A DNA stretch of 64,000 nucleotides from Palsa-504 sp963790065. GTDB lineage: Bacteria; Actinomycetota; Actinomycetes; Streptosporangiales; Streptosporangiaceae. Below, piece by piece: positions 24,178 to 32,419 of this stretch (positions are counted from its first letter, which is position 1; each line of letters opens with the position of its first letter). Location: positions 310,001-374,000 of the forward strand of contig CAWBNK010000001.1 in assembly GCA_963790065.1 (NCBI GenBank). Reading direction: 5' to 3'. The notes under the pieces were generated by a model. That model ran no database searches. It worked only from the letters and a program-made list of their open reading frames with translations, and was not told the origin of the DNA. Both the position numbers and the translations under genes were made by a program.

Positions 24178-25529
24178 AAAAATCTCAGCGGATTCGCTGG
24201 CAGGCCGTGGCCATCATGACCTCGGCCCTGCTGGGCGTGGCCGCGTGCTCGTCGAGCTCAAGCTCGGGCTCGAGTTCGAGCTCGGCCAGCAGCTCAAGCG
24301 CGGCCCTGACCGCGTCCGCGCCCGGCATCACCCCGACCACCATCACCATCGGCAGCCATCAGCCGCTCACCGGCCCGGCCGCGCCGGGCTACAGCGAGAT
24401 CGCCCCCGCGTCGAGTGCCTACTTCGCGTACGTGAACGCGAACGGCGGCGTCTACGGGCGGAAGATCGTCTACAAGTATCTCGATGACGGCTACGACCCG
24501 ACCAAGACGGCGTCGGTCGTCCGGCAGCTCGTGCTGCAGGACAACATCTACGCGCTGTTCAACGGCCTCGGCACGCCCACCCACCTGGCCGCGGTGAGCT
24601 TCCTGAACGCGGAGAAGGTCCCCGACGTGTTCGTCGCGTCCGGATGCGAATGCTGGAACGCGCCGAGCACCTACCCCGAGACGTTCGGCTGGCAGCTCGA
24701 CTACATCAGCGAGGGCAAGATCCTCGGACAGTACATCGCGCAGCACTTCAAGGGTCAGAAGGTCGGATTCTTCTACCAGAACGACGAGTTCGGCCAGGAC
24801 GGGGTCAAGGGCCTCGACGATGAGATCCCGGCCTCGATGGTGGTCAGCAAGCAGAGCTACGTCGACACCAACGTCAACATCGCACCGCAGGTCGCGGCGC
24901 TGAAGGCGTCGGGCGCCAAGGTCGTCGTCTCGTTCTCGATTCCGGCCTTCACCGCGCTGCTCAAGCTGGACAGCCTCAAGCTCGGCTACAACCCCACCCT
25001 GGCCGTCAGCGACGTCGGCTCGGACCCGATCACGCTGTCCGGGCTGCTCGAGTCGTTCGCCAAGCAGGGCGGTGCCACGGTCAACGGCAACCAGCTCACG
25101 AACGGGATCATCACCGATGAGTACCTCCCGGCGCTGAGCAGCAGCGACAGCTGGTACACCCTGTTCAAGAAGATCCACGACCAGTACGAGCCCAAGGCGC
25201 CGCTGGACGGCAACTTCTTCTACGGCATGGCCGTCGCCTACACCTTCGTCCAGGCGATGTTCAAGGCGGGCCGGAACCCGACCCGGCAGGACCTGATCAC
25301 CGCCATCGAGGGCGGGCTGCCGCAGGGACCGATGGTCGCTCCGTTCGCCTACTCTTCGAGCGACCACCTGGGCGTGACCGGCGCTTACATGGGCATCATC
25401 CAGAATGGTGTGGTCATGCAGCAAGGATCGGTGCTGACCACGACCACGAGCCCGACTAGTCCGATCACTACCTACAGCGGATCCGAGGAGCAGGCTCCAG
25501 CGAGCGGCATCCCCTCCGCCTCCTCCTGA
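24174..25529 (+). CDS. Branched-chain amino-acid-type substrate-binding lipoprotein (LivK-like)
   Basis: Ligand-binding lipoprotein of the importer, 451 residues. It has a basic N-terminus, the lipobox LLGVAAC (Cys25) and a serine-rich tether with more than 15 serines, then a type-I periplasmic-binding fold with opening SAPGITPTTITIGSHQPLTGPA. AAGGAAGG gives a strong ribosome site. It is last in the operon, which is less common than first position. Members with this SHQPLTGPAAPGY start often bind amino acids, amides or aromatic acids; the ligand cannot be fixed here. Confidence 0.9.
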   Translation: MKKSQRIRWQAVAIMTSALLGVAACSSSSSSGSSSSSASSSSAALTASAPGITPTTITIGSHQPLTGPAAPGYSEIAPASSAYFAYVNANGGVYGRKIVYKYLDDGYDPTKTASVVRQLVLQDNIYALFNGLGTPTHLAAVSFLNAEKVPDVFVASGCECWNAPSTYPETFGWQLDYISEGKILGQYIAQHFKGQKVGFFYQNDEFGQDGVKGLDDEIPASMVVSKQSYVDTNVNIAPQVAALKASGAKVVVSFSIPAFTALLKLDSLKLGYNPTLAVSDVGSDPITLSGLLESFAKQGGATVNGNQLTNGIITDEYLPALSSSDSWYTLFKKIHDQYEPKAPLDGNFFYGMAVAYTFVQAMFKAGRNPTRQDLITAIEGGLPQGPMVAPFAYSSSDHLGVTGAYMGIIQNGVVMQQGSVLTTTTSPTSPITTYSGSEEQAPASGIPSASS

Positions 25530-25574
25530 GGCTCTTCGGCCATCCCCTATGGGACGGAACAGGGATTAGCCGAG

Positions 25575-26252
25575 ATGACAGCGGAAGCTAATCGGATGGC
25601 GGGCGGTCGCGCCCGCCCGCCATCCGGGCCGTCTGGAAAGCCGGACGAACGACCGCCTGCCCAACGACTGCGGACGGCGGCCGAGGAACTGTTCGGCGAG
25701 CGCAGCTACCACCGGACGACGGTCGCGGACATCTGCGCCCGGGCCGGGATGGCCACCGGCAGCTTTTACTCGTACTACGGGTCCAAGGCGGAGATCTTCG
25801 CGTCCGTAGTCCGGGCGATCAACACCGACCTGAGGCAGGCCATGAAGGAGGCCCTCGAGCACACTGAGGGCGGCCAGCGGAACCGGGAACGCGCGTCCTT
25901 CAGGGCGTACTTCGACATGCTGTCCACGCGGCCGTGGATCGACCGCATTGTCCGCGAATCGGAGTTCGTCGATCCCGGGTTGTTCCGCGAGTATTACGAG
26001 CACCTGGCCCGGGGCTACGCCCGCGGCGTGCGGGCGGCGCAGATGGACCGCGACATCGACGCCCGCTACGACCCCGAGGTCATCGCGTATGCCTATACCG
26101 GCATCGGCAACTTCGTTGGCATGCGGTGGGCCGAGTGGACGGCCGGCGGCCGCGTCCCCGAGGACGTGCTCGGTGACGTGCTCGAGTTGCTGGCCCGCGG
26201 GCTGGCCCCGAAGGTCACCGAAGCGGCGGACACCTGGCCCGCGGACCCGTGA
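25575..26252 (+). CDS. TetR-family regulator
   Basis: Regulator of 225 residues with an N-terminal TetR helix-turn-helix (residues about 32-75: AAEELFGERSYHRTTVADICARAGMATGSFYSYYGSKAEIF) and an all-helical ligand domain. It begins 46 bp after the Liv binding-protein gene in the same direction, so it may be co-transcribed and feed back on the importer. The 3' end overlaps the convergent isomerase gene by 38 bp. Confidence 0.88.
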   Translation: MTAEANRMAGGRARPPSGPSGKPDERPPAQRLRTAAEELFGERSYHRTTVADICARAGMATGSFYSYYGSKAEIFASVVRAINTDLRQAMKEALEHTEGGQRNRERASFRAYFDMLSTRPWIDRIVRESEFVDPGLFREYYEHLARGYARGVRAAQMDRDIDARYDPEVIAYAYTGIGNFVGMRWAEWTAGGRVPEDVLGDVLELLARGLAPKVTEAADTWPADP

Positions 26253-26925
26253 GGGCGGTTATCCCACCCCTGTGGATAAACCTGTGGACATCGTGGGGAC
26301 GAGCCTGTGTGCCGCCGGGGAACACAGCAGGTGAACGTGTGGATAACTCCGATAGCACGGCAGCCGGCGGAAGGTCAGCCTGCTCCGCCGCCGCCCATTT
26401 CAGCGGCTGCGGGCCCAGGGCCACGAGCTCGGCCAGCTGCATGGCGCACCAGGGCGAGATGGACTGCCGGCCGGTGCGGACCGCGTCGCAGAACTGATCC
26501 CAGTCCACCCACCTGATCTCGGCCACCTCCTCCGGATCGGGCATCGGTACCGCGTCCGAGTACACCGCGTAGACCGGGCAGACCTCGTTCTCCAGCACGC
26601 CGTTGGCCATCCGGGCCTGATAGCGGAACCTGGGCAGGACCAGGGCGAGGTCCGCCGCGTCGATCCCGAGTTCCTGCCACAGCCTGCGGCGCACGCTGTC
26701 GGCCACCGGCTCGCCGGGCAGCGGGTGCCCGCAGCAGGTATTGGTCCACACGCCGGGCCAGGTGCGCTTGGACTCGGCCCGCCTGGTCAGCAGGAACTGG
26801 CCGCGGTCGTTGAACAGGTAGGAGGAGAACGCCAGGTGCAGCGGTGTCTGGGCATGGTGCACGGCGGCCTTGGCCGCGGTGCCGCGGGCGAACCCGGTCT
26901 CATCCAGTAGGACGACGCTCTCCAC
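26215..26925 (-). CDS. idi: Isopentenyl-diphosphate delta-isomerase, type 1
   Basis: Interconverts isopentenyl and dimethylallyl diphosphate for isoprenoid synthesis. The Nudix-fold enzyme shows TNTCCGHP with catalytic Cys (Cys64/65) and metal His67, the Nudix-like helix RRLWQELGI (Glu85), and ENEVCPVY supplying Glu112 and Glu114. The conserved core ends near residue 180. A 55-residue basic, Pro-rich tail without family similarity follows, and its codons coincide with the DnaA-box-like cluster at 26259-26346. The frame then overlaps the TetR gene. The true stop may have been lost, or the tail is real; I see no frameshift. No other isoprenoid gene is adjacent. Confidence 0.9.
   Translation of the reverse strand: MESVVLLDETGFARGTAAKAAVHHAQTPLHLAFSSYLFNDRGQFLLTRRAESKRTWPGVWTNTCCGHPLPGEPVADSVRRRLWQELGIDAADLALVLPRFRYQARMANGVLENEVCPVYAVYSDAVPMPDPEEVAEIRWVDWDQFCDAVRTGRQSISPWCAMQLAELVALGPQPLKWAAAEQADLPPAAVLSELSTRSPAVFPGGTQARPHDVHRFIHRGGITALTGPRARCPPLR
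26259..26346. promoter_or_regulatory. DnaA-box-like cluster
   Basis: Two exact TGTGGATAA boxes (26271-26279 and 26338-26346) and degenerate copies TTATCCCAC (26259) and TGTGGACAT (26283) fall within 88 bp of otherwise GC-rich DNA at the TetR/isomerase 3' junction. TGTGGATAA is the complement of the consensus DnaA box TTATCCACA. No dnaA, dnaN or rpmH genes are near, so this is more likely a DnaA-titration or regulatory site than oriC. Confidence 0.5.
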
Positions 26926-27098
26926 GTGCTCCTGCCTGATGGTCGGAAGGGACAGGGGAGAACACTACCTGCTGGCACGCCGCGTAACCGGTTTAACGTG
27001 AGAAACTCACCGTCAGTCACCGTCGGCATCCAGTCGGAACTGGTGCATTCCGGCGGATGACGCCACCATCAGCCGGCGCTCCGTAGTAGCGGAACCCG

Positions 27099-28829
27099 CT
27101 AGTGCGAGTCGCGCGGGACCTCATGACCGCTCGCACCGACCAGGAAGTCCAGGTCAGCACCGGTGTCGGCCTGCAGTACGTGCTCGTCATACAGCCGCGT
27201 CCAGCCCCGGCTGGCGTGCGGGGGCGGCGGCTGCCAGCCGGCCCGTCGTTCGGCCAGTTCCTGGTCGCTGACCTCCAGGGTCAGGGTCCGGGCCGGGACA
27301 TCCAGGGTGATCCAGTCGCCGGTCCGCACCAGGGCCAGCGGACCGCCGGCCGCGGCCTCCGGCGCGACGTGCAGGACGACCGTCCCGTAGGCGGTTCCCG
27401 ACATGCGGCCATCGCAGATCCGCACCATGTCGCGCACGCCTCGCAGTAGCAGCTTCCTGGGCAGCGCGACGTTCGACACCTCCGGCATGCCGGGGTAGCC
27501 ACGCGGGCCGCAGTACCTGATGACCAGCACCGTGTCCTCGTCTACGTCGAGCTCGGGATCGTTCGACACGGCGTAGTAGTCGGCGGGGGAATCGAAGACC
27601 AGGGCCCGGCCGCGGTGCTTGAGCAGGTGCGGCGATGACGCCGACTGCTTGATCACCGCTCCGCCCGGCGCGAGGTTGCCGCGCAGCACGGCGGTCCCGG
27701 TCCCTGCGGGCTGGAACGGGTCGGCCATGGTCTTGATGACCTCGCGGTTCCAGCAGGGCGCGTCGGCCACGTTCGCGCCTATCGCGCGGCCGGTCACCGT
27801 GATCGCCCCGGAGTTCAGCAGGCCCGCCTCGGCCAGCTCCCGGATCACCACGGGCAGGCCGCCGGCGTAGCAGAAGTCCTCCATCAGGTACTGGCCGTTC
27901 GGCTGCAGGTTCAGCAGGGTCGGAACGTCCCTGGCCAGCACGTCGAAGTCGTCGAGCGACAGCGGGACGCCGAGCCGCCCGGCCATGGCCAGCAGGTGGA
28001 TCACCGCGTTCGTCGACCCGCCGATGGCCGCGTTCACCCGGATCGCGTTCTCGAACGCTGCCCTGGTCATGATGGCCGAGGGCCGCAGGTCCTGGCGGAC
28101 CAGGTCGACGATCACCTGGCCGGCCCGCTGCGCGGTCTCGTACCGGCGGGAGTCCGCCGCGGGCCAGGTCGCCGAGTACGGCAGCTGCATGCCGAGCGCC
28201 TCGGCCATGGATGCCATCGTGGACGCGGTGCCCATCGTCATGCAGTGCCCGTTGGACCGGGCCATGCAGCCCTCGGCGAACACGCATTCCTCCTGCGTCA
28301 TCCGCCCGGCCACCAGGTCCTCCTCGAACCGCCACACCGCCGTGCCCGAGCCGACGTCAGCACCCTGGTACTTGCCGTTGAGCATCGGCCCGCCGGTAAC
28401 CATCACCGCGGGCAGGTCCACGCTGGCCGCGGCCATCAGCAACCCAGGCGTGGTCTTGTCGCAGCCTGACAGGAGCACCACGCCGTCCAGCGGGTTGGCC
28501 CGCATCAGCTCCTCAGCCTCCATGGCCAGCAGGTTCCGGTAGAGCATGGCCGTGGGCCGCAGCAGCGTCTCGCCCAACGCCATGGCCGGGAACTCCAGCG
28601 GGAACCCGCCTGCCTGCCAGACCCCGCGTTTGACGGACTCAGCCACCCGGTGCAGGTGGACGTTGCACGGAGCCAGTTCCGACCAGGTGGTGGCGATGCC
28701 GATTACCGGCCGGCCGTCGAACACCTCGGGCGTGAACCCCTGGCTGCGCATCCAGGACCGGTGGGCCATCCCGGACCGCCCGGTTGCGCCGAACCACTGG
28801 GTGCTGCGAAGTCCGCTGTTGGTCGTCAT
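27099..28829 (-). CDS. IlvD/Edd-family dehydratase, probably a sugar-acid dehydratase
   Basis: Fe-S dehydratase of 576 residues. It has the cluster and active-site motifs of the family: NVHLH region, SGCDKTTPG with Cys123, EGCMARSNGHCMTMGTAS, IGGSTNAVIHL, and CDGRMSGTAYG near the C-terminus. The start RSTQWFGATGRSGMAHRSWM resembles L-arabinonate/D-xylonate dehydratases more than dihydroxy-acid dehydratase (IlvD), so it more likely converts an aldonic acid to the 2-keto-3-deoxy acid. ATG 28829 was chosen by alignment of that motif; an ATG at 28943 would add an unrelated 38 residues. No other sugar-acid genes are adjacent. Divergent from the nitrile hydratase operon. Confidence 0.85.
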   Translation of the reverse strand: MTTNSGLRSTQWFGATGRSGMAHRSWMRSQGFTPEVFDGRPVIGIATTWSELAPCNVHLHRVAESVKRGVWQAGGFPLEFPAMALGETLLRPTAMLYRNLLAMEAEELMRANPLDGVVLLSGCDKTTPGLLMAAASVDLPAVMVTGGPMLNGKYQGADVGSGTAVWRFEEDLVAGRMTQEECVFAEGCMARSNGHCMTMGTASTMASMAEALGMQLPYSATWPAADSRRYETAQRAGQVIVDLVRQDLRPSAIMTRAAFENAIRVNAAIGGSTNAVIHLLAMAGRLGVPLSLDDFDVLARDVPTLLNLQPNGQYLMEDFCYAGGLPVVIRELAEAGLLNSGAITVTGRAIGANVADAPCWNREVIKTMADPFQPAGTGTAVLRGNLAPGGAVIKQSASSPHLLKHRGRALVFDSPADYYAVSNDPELDVDEDTVLVIRYCGPRGYPGMPEVSNVALPRKLLLRGVRDMVRICDGRMSGTAYGTVVLHVAPEAAAGGPLALVRTGDWITLDVPARTLTLEVSDQELAERRAGWQPPPPHASRGWTRLYDEHVLQADTGADLDFLVGASGHEVPRDSH

Positions 28830-28923
28830 AGTGCTATGAGAACACCACCGCCTGGTGGCACGGTGCGGGGACTCCCGCCACGGCCCGTTCGGCATAAAGA
28901 TCGTGCCTGTTAGGGTCACGAGG

Positions 28924-29187
28924 GTGAGCCGTGTGCATGACATGGGCGGTCAGACGGGTTTCGGGTCGGTACCGGTCGGTGCCGAAGGCGAGCCGTCGTT
29001 CGCGGCCGACTGGGAGGCGCGGGTATACGCGGTGGCGAACGTCCTGCGGCGGCGCGGGCTGTTCAACGACGGCGAGCTGCGCGACGCCATCGAGCGGCTG
29101 CCGCCCAAGGTCTACCTGGGGGCGTCCTACTACGAGAGGTGGCTCGGGGCGATCGAGACCCTGGTCGCGGAGAAGGGCCTGCCGTGA
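28924..29187 (+). CDS. Nitrile hydratase, beta subunit N-terminal half as a separate subunit
   Basis: An 87-residue protein that matches only the N-terminal domain of nitrile hydratase beta (VSRVHDMGGQTGFGSVPV, then WEARVYAVANVLRRRGLFNDGELRDAIERL and YYERWLGAIETLV). The GTG start at 28924 is four residues ahead of the conserved HDMGG. The stop overlaps the next gene (GTGA). In thiocyanate hydrolase and the actinobacterial three-subunit nitrile hydratase ToyJKL the beta subunit is likewise split in two. First gene of a three-gene operon. Confidence 0.88.
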   Translation: MSRVHDMGGQTGFGSVPVGAEGEPSFAADWEARVYAVANVLRRRGLFNDGELRDAIERLPPKVYLGASYYERWLGAIETLVAEKGLP

Positions 29188-29450
29188 GCCTTCCGGCCGG
29201 CGCCAGGGTCCGCGTCCGCGCCATCGATCCCGACCATCACACGCGGATGCCGCGCTACGTGCGCGGCCAGGCCGGGGAGGTCGTCGCGGTCCTGGGCCGC
29301 TGGCCGCTGCCCGACGACAGCGCCCGGGGCATCGTGCCGCCGCGCGTCGAGACCTGCTACGCGGTCCGGTTCTCCGCCGCGGACCTGTGGGGGAGCGGCG
29401 ACCACTTCGTGACCGTGGACCTGTGGGAGTCCTATCTTGACCAGCTCTGA
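29184..29450 (+). CDS. Nitrile hydratase, beta subunit C-terminal half as a separate subunit
   Basis: An 88-residue protein equivalent to the SH3-like C-terminal domain of nitrile hydratase beta (ARVRVRAIDPDHHTRMPRYVRGQAGEVV; AVRFSAADLW; VTVDLWESYLDQL). It starts at the GTGA overlap with the preceding gene, and its end overlaps the alpha gene by 14 nt. It packs against the alpha subunit and shapes the substrate pocket. Confidence 0.88.
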   Translation: MSLPAGARVRVRAIDPDHHTRMPRYVRGQAGEVVAVLGRWPLPDDSARGIVPPRVETCYAVRFSAADLWGSGDHFVTVDLWESYLDQL

Positions 29451-30036
29451 CCACCACGCGGACCTGCCGGCTGCGGCGCGGACCAGGCAGCTCGAGGAGC
29501 GGCTGATCGCGGCCGGGCTGACCAGCGACGACGAGATCGACGAGTTCCTGACCAAGCTGTACGCCAGTGCCTCCCCGGTGAACGGCGCGGTGATGGCCGC
29601 CCGCGCCTGGACCGATCCGGCCTACCGGGAGCTGCTGCTGGCCGACGGGAATGCGGCCGCCGCGGAGGCCGGGTTCAGCCTGGCTCCGCCGGACCGCGGC
29701 GGATACCAGCTGCAGGTCGCGGCCAACACCGACCACGTGCACAACGTCATCGTCTGCACGCTGTGCTCCTGCTATCCCGTGTCGCTGCTCGGGCCCTCGC
29801 CGGGCTGGTACAAGAGCTTCGCCTACCGGTCGCGGACGGTCCGCGAACCGCGGGCCGTGCTGGCCGAGTTCGGCGTGACGCTGCGCGAGACCGCCCGGAT
29901 CTCGGTCTGGGATTCGACCTCGGAGGCCAGGTACATGGTGCTGCCCGCGCGACCTGCGGGTACCGACCTGCTGAGCGCCGGTCAGCTGGCCACCCTGGTG
30001 ACCAGGAACGGCCTCATCGGGACCGCCCTGGTCTAG
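29437..30036 (+). CDS. Nitrile hydratase alpha subunit, cobalt type
   Basis: Metal-bearing subunit of 199 residues. The claw motif VCTLCSCYP (Cys107, Cys110, Cys112) has Thr in the position typical of low-spin Co(III) enzymes; Fe enzymes have Ser. The two later cysteines are normally oxidised to sulfinate and sulfenate. The family start (VNGAVMAARAWTDPAYRELLLADG) and the WYKSFAYRSRTVREPRAVLAEFG block are intact. Start is TTG 29437 within the previous gene. The enzyme would hydrate a nitrile to an amide, or thiocyanate to carbonyl sulfide. No recognisable activator or metallochaperone gene adjoins. Confidence 0.9.
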   Translation: MTSSDHHADLPAAARTRQLEERLIAAGLTSDDEIDEFLTKLYASASPVNGAVMAARAWTDPAYRELLLADGNAAAAEAGFSLAPPDRGGYQLQVAANTDHVHNVIVCTLCSCYPVSLLGPSPGWYKSFAYRSRTVREPRAVLAEFGVTLRETARISVWDSTSEARYMVLPARPAGTDLLSAGQLATLVTRNGLIGTALV

Positions 30037-30048
30037 GGCGCTGGATGC

Positions 30049-30900
30049 TCAGCGCCCCCAGTGGCGGCGCAGCTGGACAGCCAGTTCCTCGGGCCGCTCT
30101 TCGGGGAAGAAGAGCTTGCCTCCGTCGATCTCGACGACCTCCCGTGCACCGGGGATCAGGTCGCGCAGGCGGTACGCCCACTCCACCCCGAGGGCCTCCT
30201 CGGCGGTGCCCCAGACCAGCAGCACCGGCACATCGAGATGGCGCAGCTGGTCGGCTACCGCCTCGAGCTCGGCGGGGTCCAGGGTAGTGAGCATCCGCTC
30301 GAATCCCCTGGCGCGCTCGATGGTCGCGCCAACCGGCGCGAGGTATTCTCGCCACACCTCGTCCGGTACCTTGTCGGGGTGCTCGTAGCCGGTCGCGAGC
30401 AGGCTCATCCGGGCAACGGCCGGACTCGCGGCGGCGACGGGCAGCAGCGGGGCGATCTCGCCGCGCGCGGCGGCCTCGATCACCGGCAGGAACGATGGCG
30501 GCGGGAAGTTACCCTCGGTGTCGCAGTTGGTGAGGACCAGCGAGCGGAGCAGTTCCGGGTGGCTGGCCGCGACAATCTGCGCGACCACGCCGCCAGTGTC
30601 GTTGCCGACCAGGTCGATCCGGTCCAGCCCGAGGCCCCGGCACAGGTCCACGATCAGCTGGGCCATCGCGGTCACCGAGAGATCCTCTCGCGGCGGAGTG
30701 CCCCCGTGCAGCGGCAGGTCGACGGCGATGCACCTGGTCGTGCCTGCTACCTGCTCGATGACGTTCCGCCACAGCGCGCCGCTGGTGGCCAGTCCGTGCA
30801 CGAACACGGCCGCCGGCCCGGCGCCGGACTCCGTGTAAGCGATGTCACCGGTGGCGGCCGTAAGCGTCTGGCGGCGGGCGGTGAATTCCGAGATATCCAT
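30049..30900 (-). CDS. Alpha/beta hydrolase with Asp nucleophile and no canonical catalytic His
   Basis: Alpha/beta-hydrolase of 283 residues with oxyanion segment FVHGLATSG. The nucleophile elbow reads VGNDTGG, so the nucleophile is Asp as in haloalkane dehalogenases and epoxide hydrolases. The acid-strand region VLLVWGTAEEALG is present. At the site where the family has a GxGHF-type His, the sequence reads DGGKLFFPEERPEEL, with no His. It therefore may lack hydrolysis of the covalent ester, or be a non-catalytic or lyase-like member. Convergent with the nitrile hydratase operon (12-bp gap). Confidence 0.8.
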   Translation of the reverse strand: MDISEFTARRQTLTAATGDIAYTESGAGPAAVFVHGLATSGALWRNVIEQVAGTTRCIAVDLPLHGGTPPREDLSVTAMAQLIVDLCRGLGLDRIDLVGNDTGGVVAQIVAASHPELLRSLVLTNCDTEGNFPPPSFLPVIEAAARGEIAPLLPVAAASPAVARMSLLATGYEHPDKVPDEVWREYLAPVGATIERARGFERMLTTLDPAELEAVADQLRHLDVPVLLVWGTAEEALGVEWAYRLRDLIPGAREVVEIDGGKLFFPEERPEELAVQLRRHWGR

Positions 30901-30938
30901 GCGAGAACCTTCTTCCTAGGTTGGCGATTGCGCCGTGG

Positions 30939-31664
30939 TCACTGGCTGCCCGCCTGGGCGGTGTCGAGCTGGACGTGCACGGTGAGCAGGTCGGCGCCGA
31001 ACACGCGCACGTTGATCGCGTTCAGTGCGCGCAGCGGGTGCCAGGCGATGATCTGCCGCTGGCGCGCGAGCGCATCATCGCCGGGACGCACCGTGGCGAT
31101 GCCGGGCACCCAGCGGTAGCGCAGTCCGATGCGCAGCCGCACGCGGACCTGGGGGTCGTGCTGGATGTTGTGCACGTAGCCGGCGCGAGTGCCGTGTTCG
31201 GCGATGATCCAGAAGTCCTCGCCCTTGCGGCCGTTGCCGACCGGAACCCTGCGGATCCTGCCGGAGGCATGCCCCCGGGTTTCCAGGATCGCCAGGCCGA
31301 ACGGGTTGATGCCGATCGCGAGCAGCAGCCGCATCAGCGGGTTGAGGACGTACCGCTGCAGCGTCTGGGCGAGCAGTACCTTGGCGCGCCGGCTGCAACT
31401 GGTGAGCAGGAACAGGCCCAGGTAGATGCCCGTCTGCACCTGGGCGGACAGGAGGCTGGATCCGGGGATGAGCGCGTAGGGGCCCCACACCAGGGCGGTG
31501 GCGGCGAGCGTTCCGGCGATCAGCCCGCGCGGCACGCTGAAGCGAGATCGGGCCCTGGCGGCGGCGCTCTTCCGGGTAGGCACGATGTGGTCAAAGAACA
31601 GGTCACCGACGATTCCGAGCAGTTCCGCCCGGTCGGCGCGGACCGCTTCGATGGGATCAGGCAT
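30939..31664 (-). CDS. F420-dependent nitroreductase-family (DUF385/Ddn-like) protein
   Basis: A 241-residue protein. The N-terminal half has two hydrophobic stretches (about residues 48-66 and 76-90) suggesting membrane association. The C-terminal half is a split-barrel deazaflavin domain with LETRGHASGRIRRVPVGNGRKGEDFWIIAEHG and VHNIQHDPQVRVR. This domain is seen in the F420-using Ddn/FGD-related reductases. It lies 38 bp downstream of the alpha/beta hydrolase start in antisense order and divergent from a TetR gene, which is the likely regulator. Confidence 0.78.
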   Translation of the reverse strand: MPDPIEAVRADRAELLGIVGDLFFDHIVPTRKSAAARARSRFSVPRGLIAGTLAATALVWGPYALIPGSSLLSAQVQTGIYLGLFLLTSCSRRAKVLLAQTLQRYVLNPLMRLLLAIGINPFGLAILETRGHASGRIRRVPVGNGRKGEDFWIIAEHGTRAGYVHNIQHDPQVRVRLRIGLRYRWVPGIATVRPGDDALARQRQIIAWHPLRALNAINVRVFGADLLTVHVQLDTAQAGSQ

Positions 31665-31709
31665 TGGAACCCTCCGTGAGATAGCATTGATTTTAAAGAT
31701 AATGTCACT

Positions 31710-32393
31710 ATGTCACCGCGTGCCGATGTGCGCAAGCGGGTTAAGGTGAGCTACACAGTGGGGATGGGTGACAGTCCGGTGCCGGGAACCAGAGATGACG
31801 CGCCCGCCTCGCTGCGCGCCGAGCAGGTGGCGCAGACCAGGGCCGCGCTGGTCAACGCGGGCCGGCTGCTGTTCGGGACCAAGGGGTTCGCCGCCACGTC
31901 CGTGGAGGACATCGCCCGGGCCGCGCGGGTGACGACGGGCGCCCTGTACCACCACTTCCCGACCAAGGCCGCGGTGTTCGAGGCGGTCTTCGAGCAGGTG
32001 CACGCCGAGATGCTGGTTGCCTCGGCGGCGGCCTCGGCGGCGGCCGACGGGGCGCTGGAGCAGATGGAGGCCGGCTTCGGCGTCTTCCTGGACCAGGTGC
32101 TCGAGCCGGAGGTCCAGCGGATCCTGGTTACCGACGGCCCGGCCGTGCTCGGCCAGGCGCGGTTCATCGAACTGGACGAGCGCCACGCGCTCGAGGCCGC
32201 GGTGGCGGCCATCGAGGCGGCCAACGCGGCCGGCCTGCTCCGGGTAGAGGATCCGCCGACGCTGGTCCGGCTGCTGTTCGGCGCGATGACCAGGGCTGGC
32301 CTGCTGATCGCGAGCTCACCCGACCCGAAGGCGACCAGGGATGCGGTCGGCGTCACGTTCCGCCAGATGATGAGCGGATTCCTGCCTGTTTGA
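31710..32393 (+). CDS. TetR-family regulator
   Basis: TetR regulator of up to 227 residues with helix-turn-helix NAGRLLFGTKGFAATSVEDIARAARVTTGALYHHFPTKAAVFEAV. The start is uncertain: ATG 31710 has no ribosome site and lies in a direct repeat (ATGTCAC at 31702 and 31710), while ATG 31764 lies nearer the fold and follows GGGG. Divergent from the DUF385 gene, whose control is its likely job. The ATGTCAC repeat in the 45-bp intergenic gap is a candidate operator. Confidence 0.85.
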   Translation: MSPRADVRKRVKVSYTVGMGDSPVPGTRDDAPASLRAEQVAQTRAALVNAGRLLFGTKGFAATSVEDIARAARVTTGALYHHFPTKAAVFEAVFEQVHAEMLVASAAASAAADGALEQMEAGFGVFLDQVLEPEVQRILVTDGPAVLGQARFIELDERHALEAAVAAIEAANAAGLLRVEDPPTLVRLLFGAMTRAGLLIASSPDPKATRDAVGVTFRQMMSGFLPV

Positions 32394-32419
32394 CCTGCAA
32401 GCTTGACCTGCACGCTGCG

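Noticed and set aside
26259..26346. Chromosomal origin oriC
   Set aside because: Only two exact boxes, no AT-rich unwinding element and no dnaA, dnaN or rpmH nearby.
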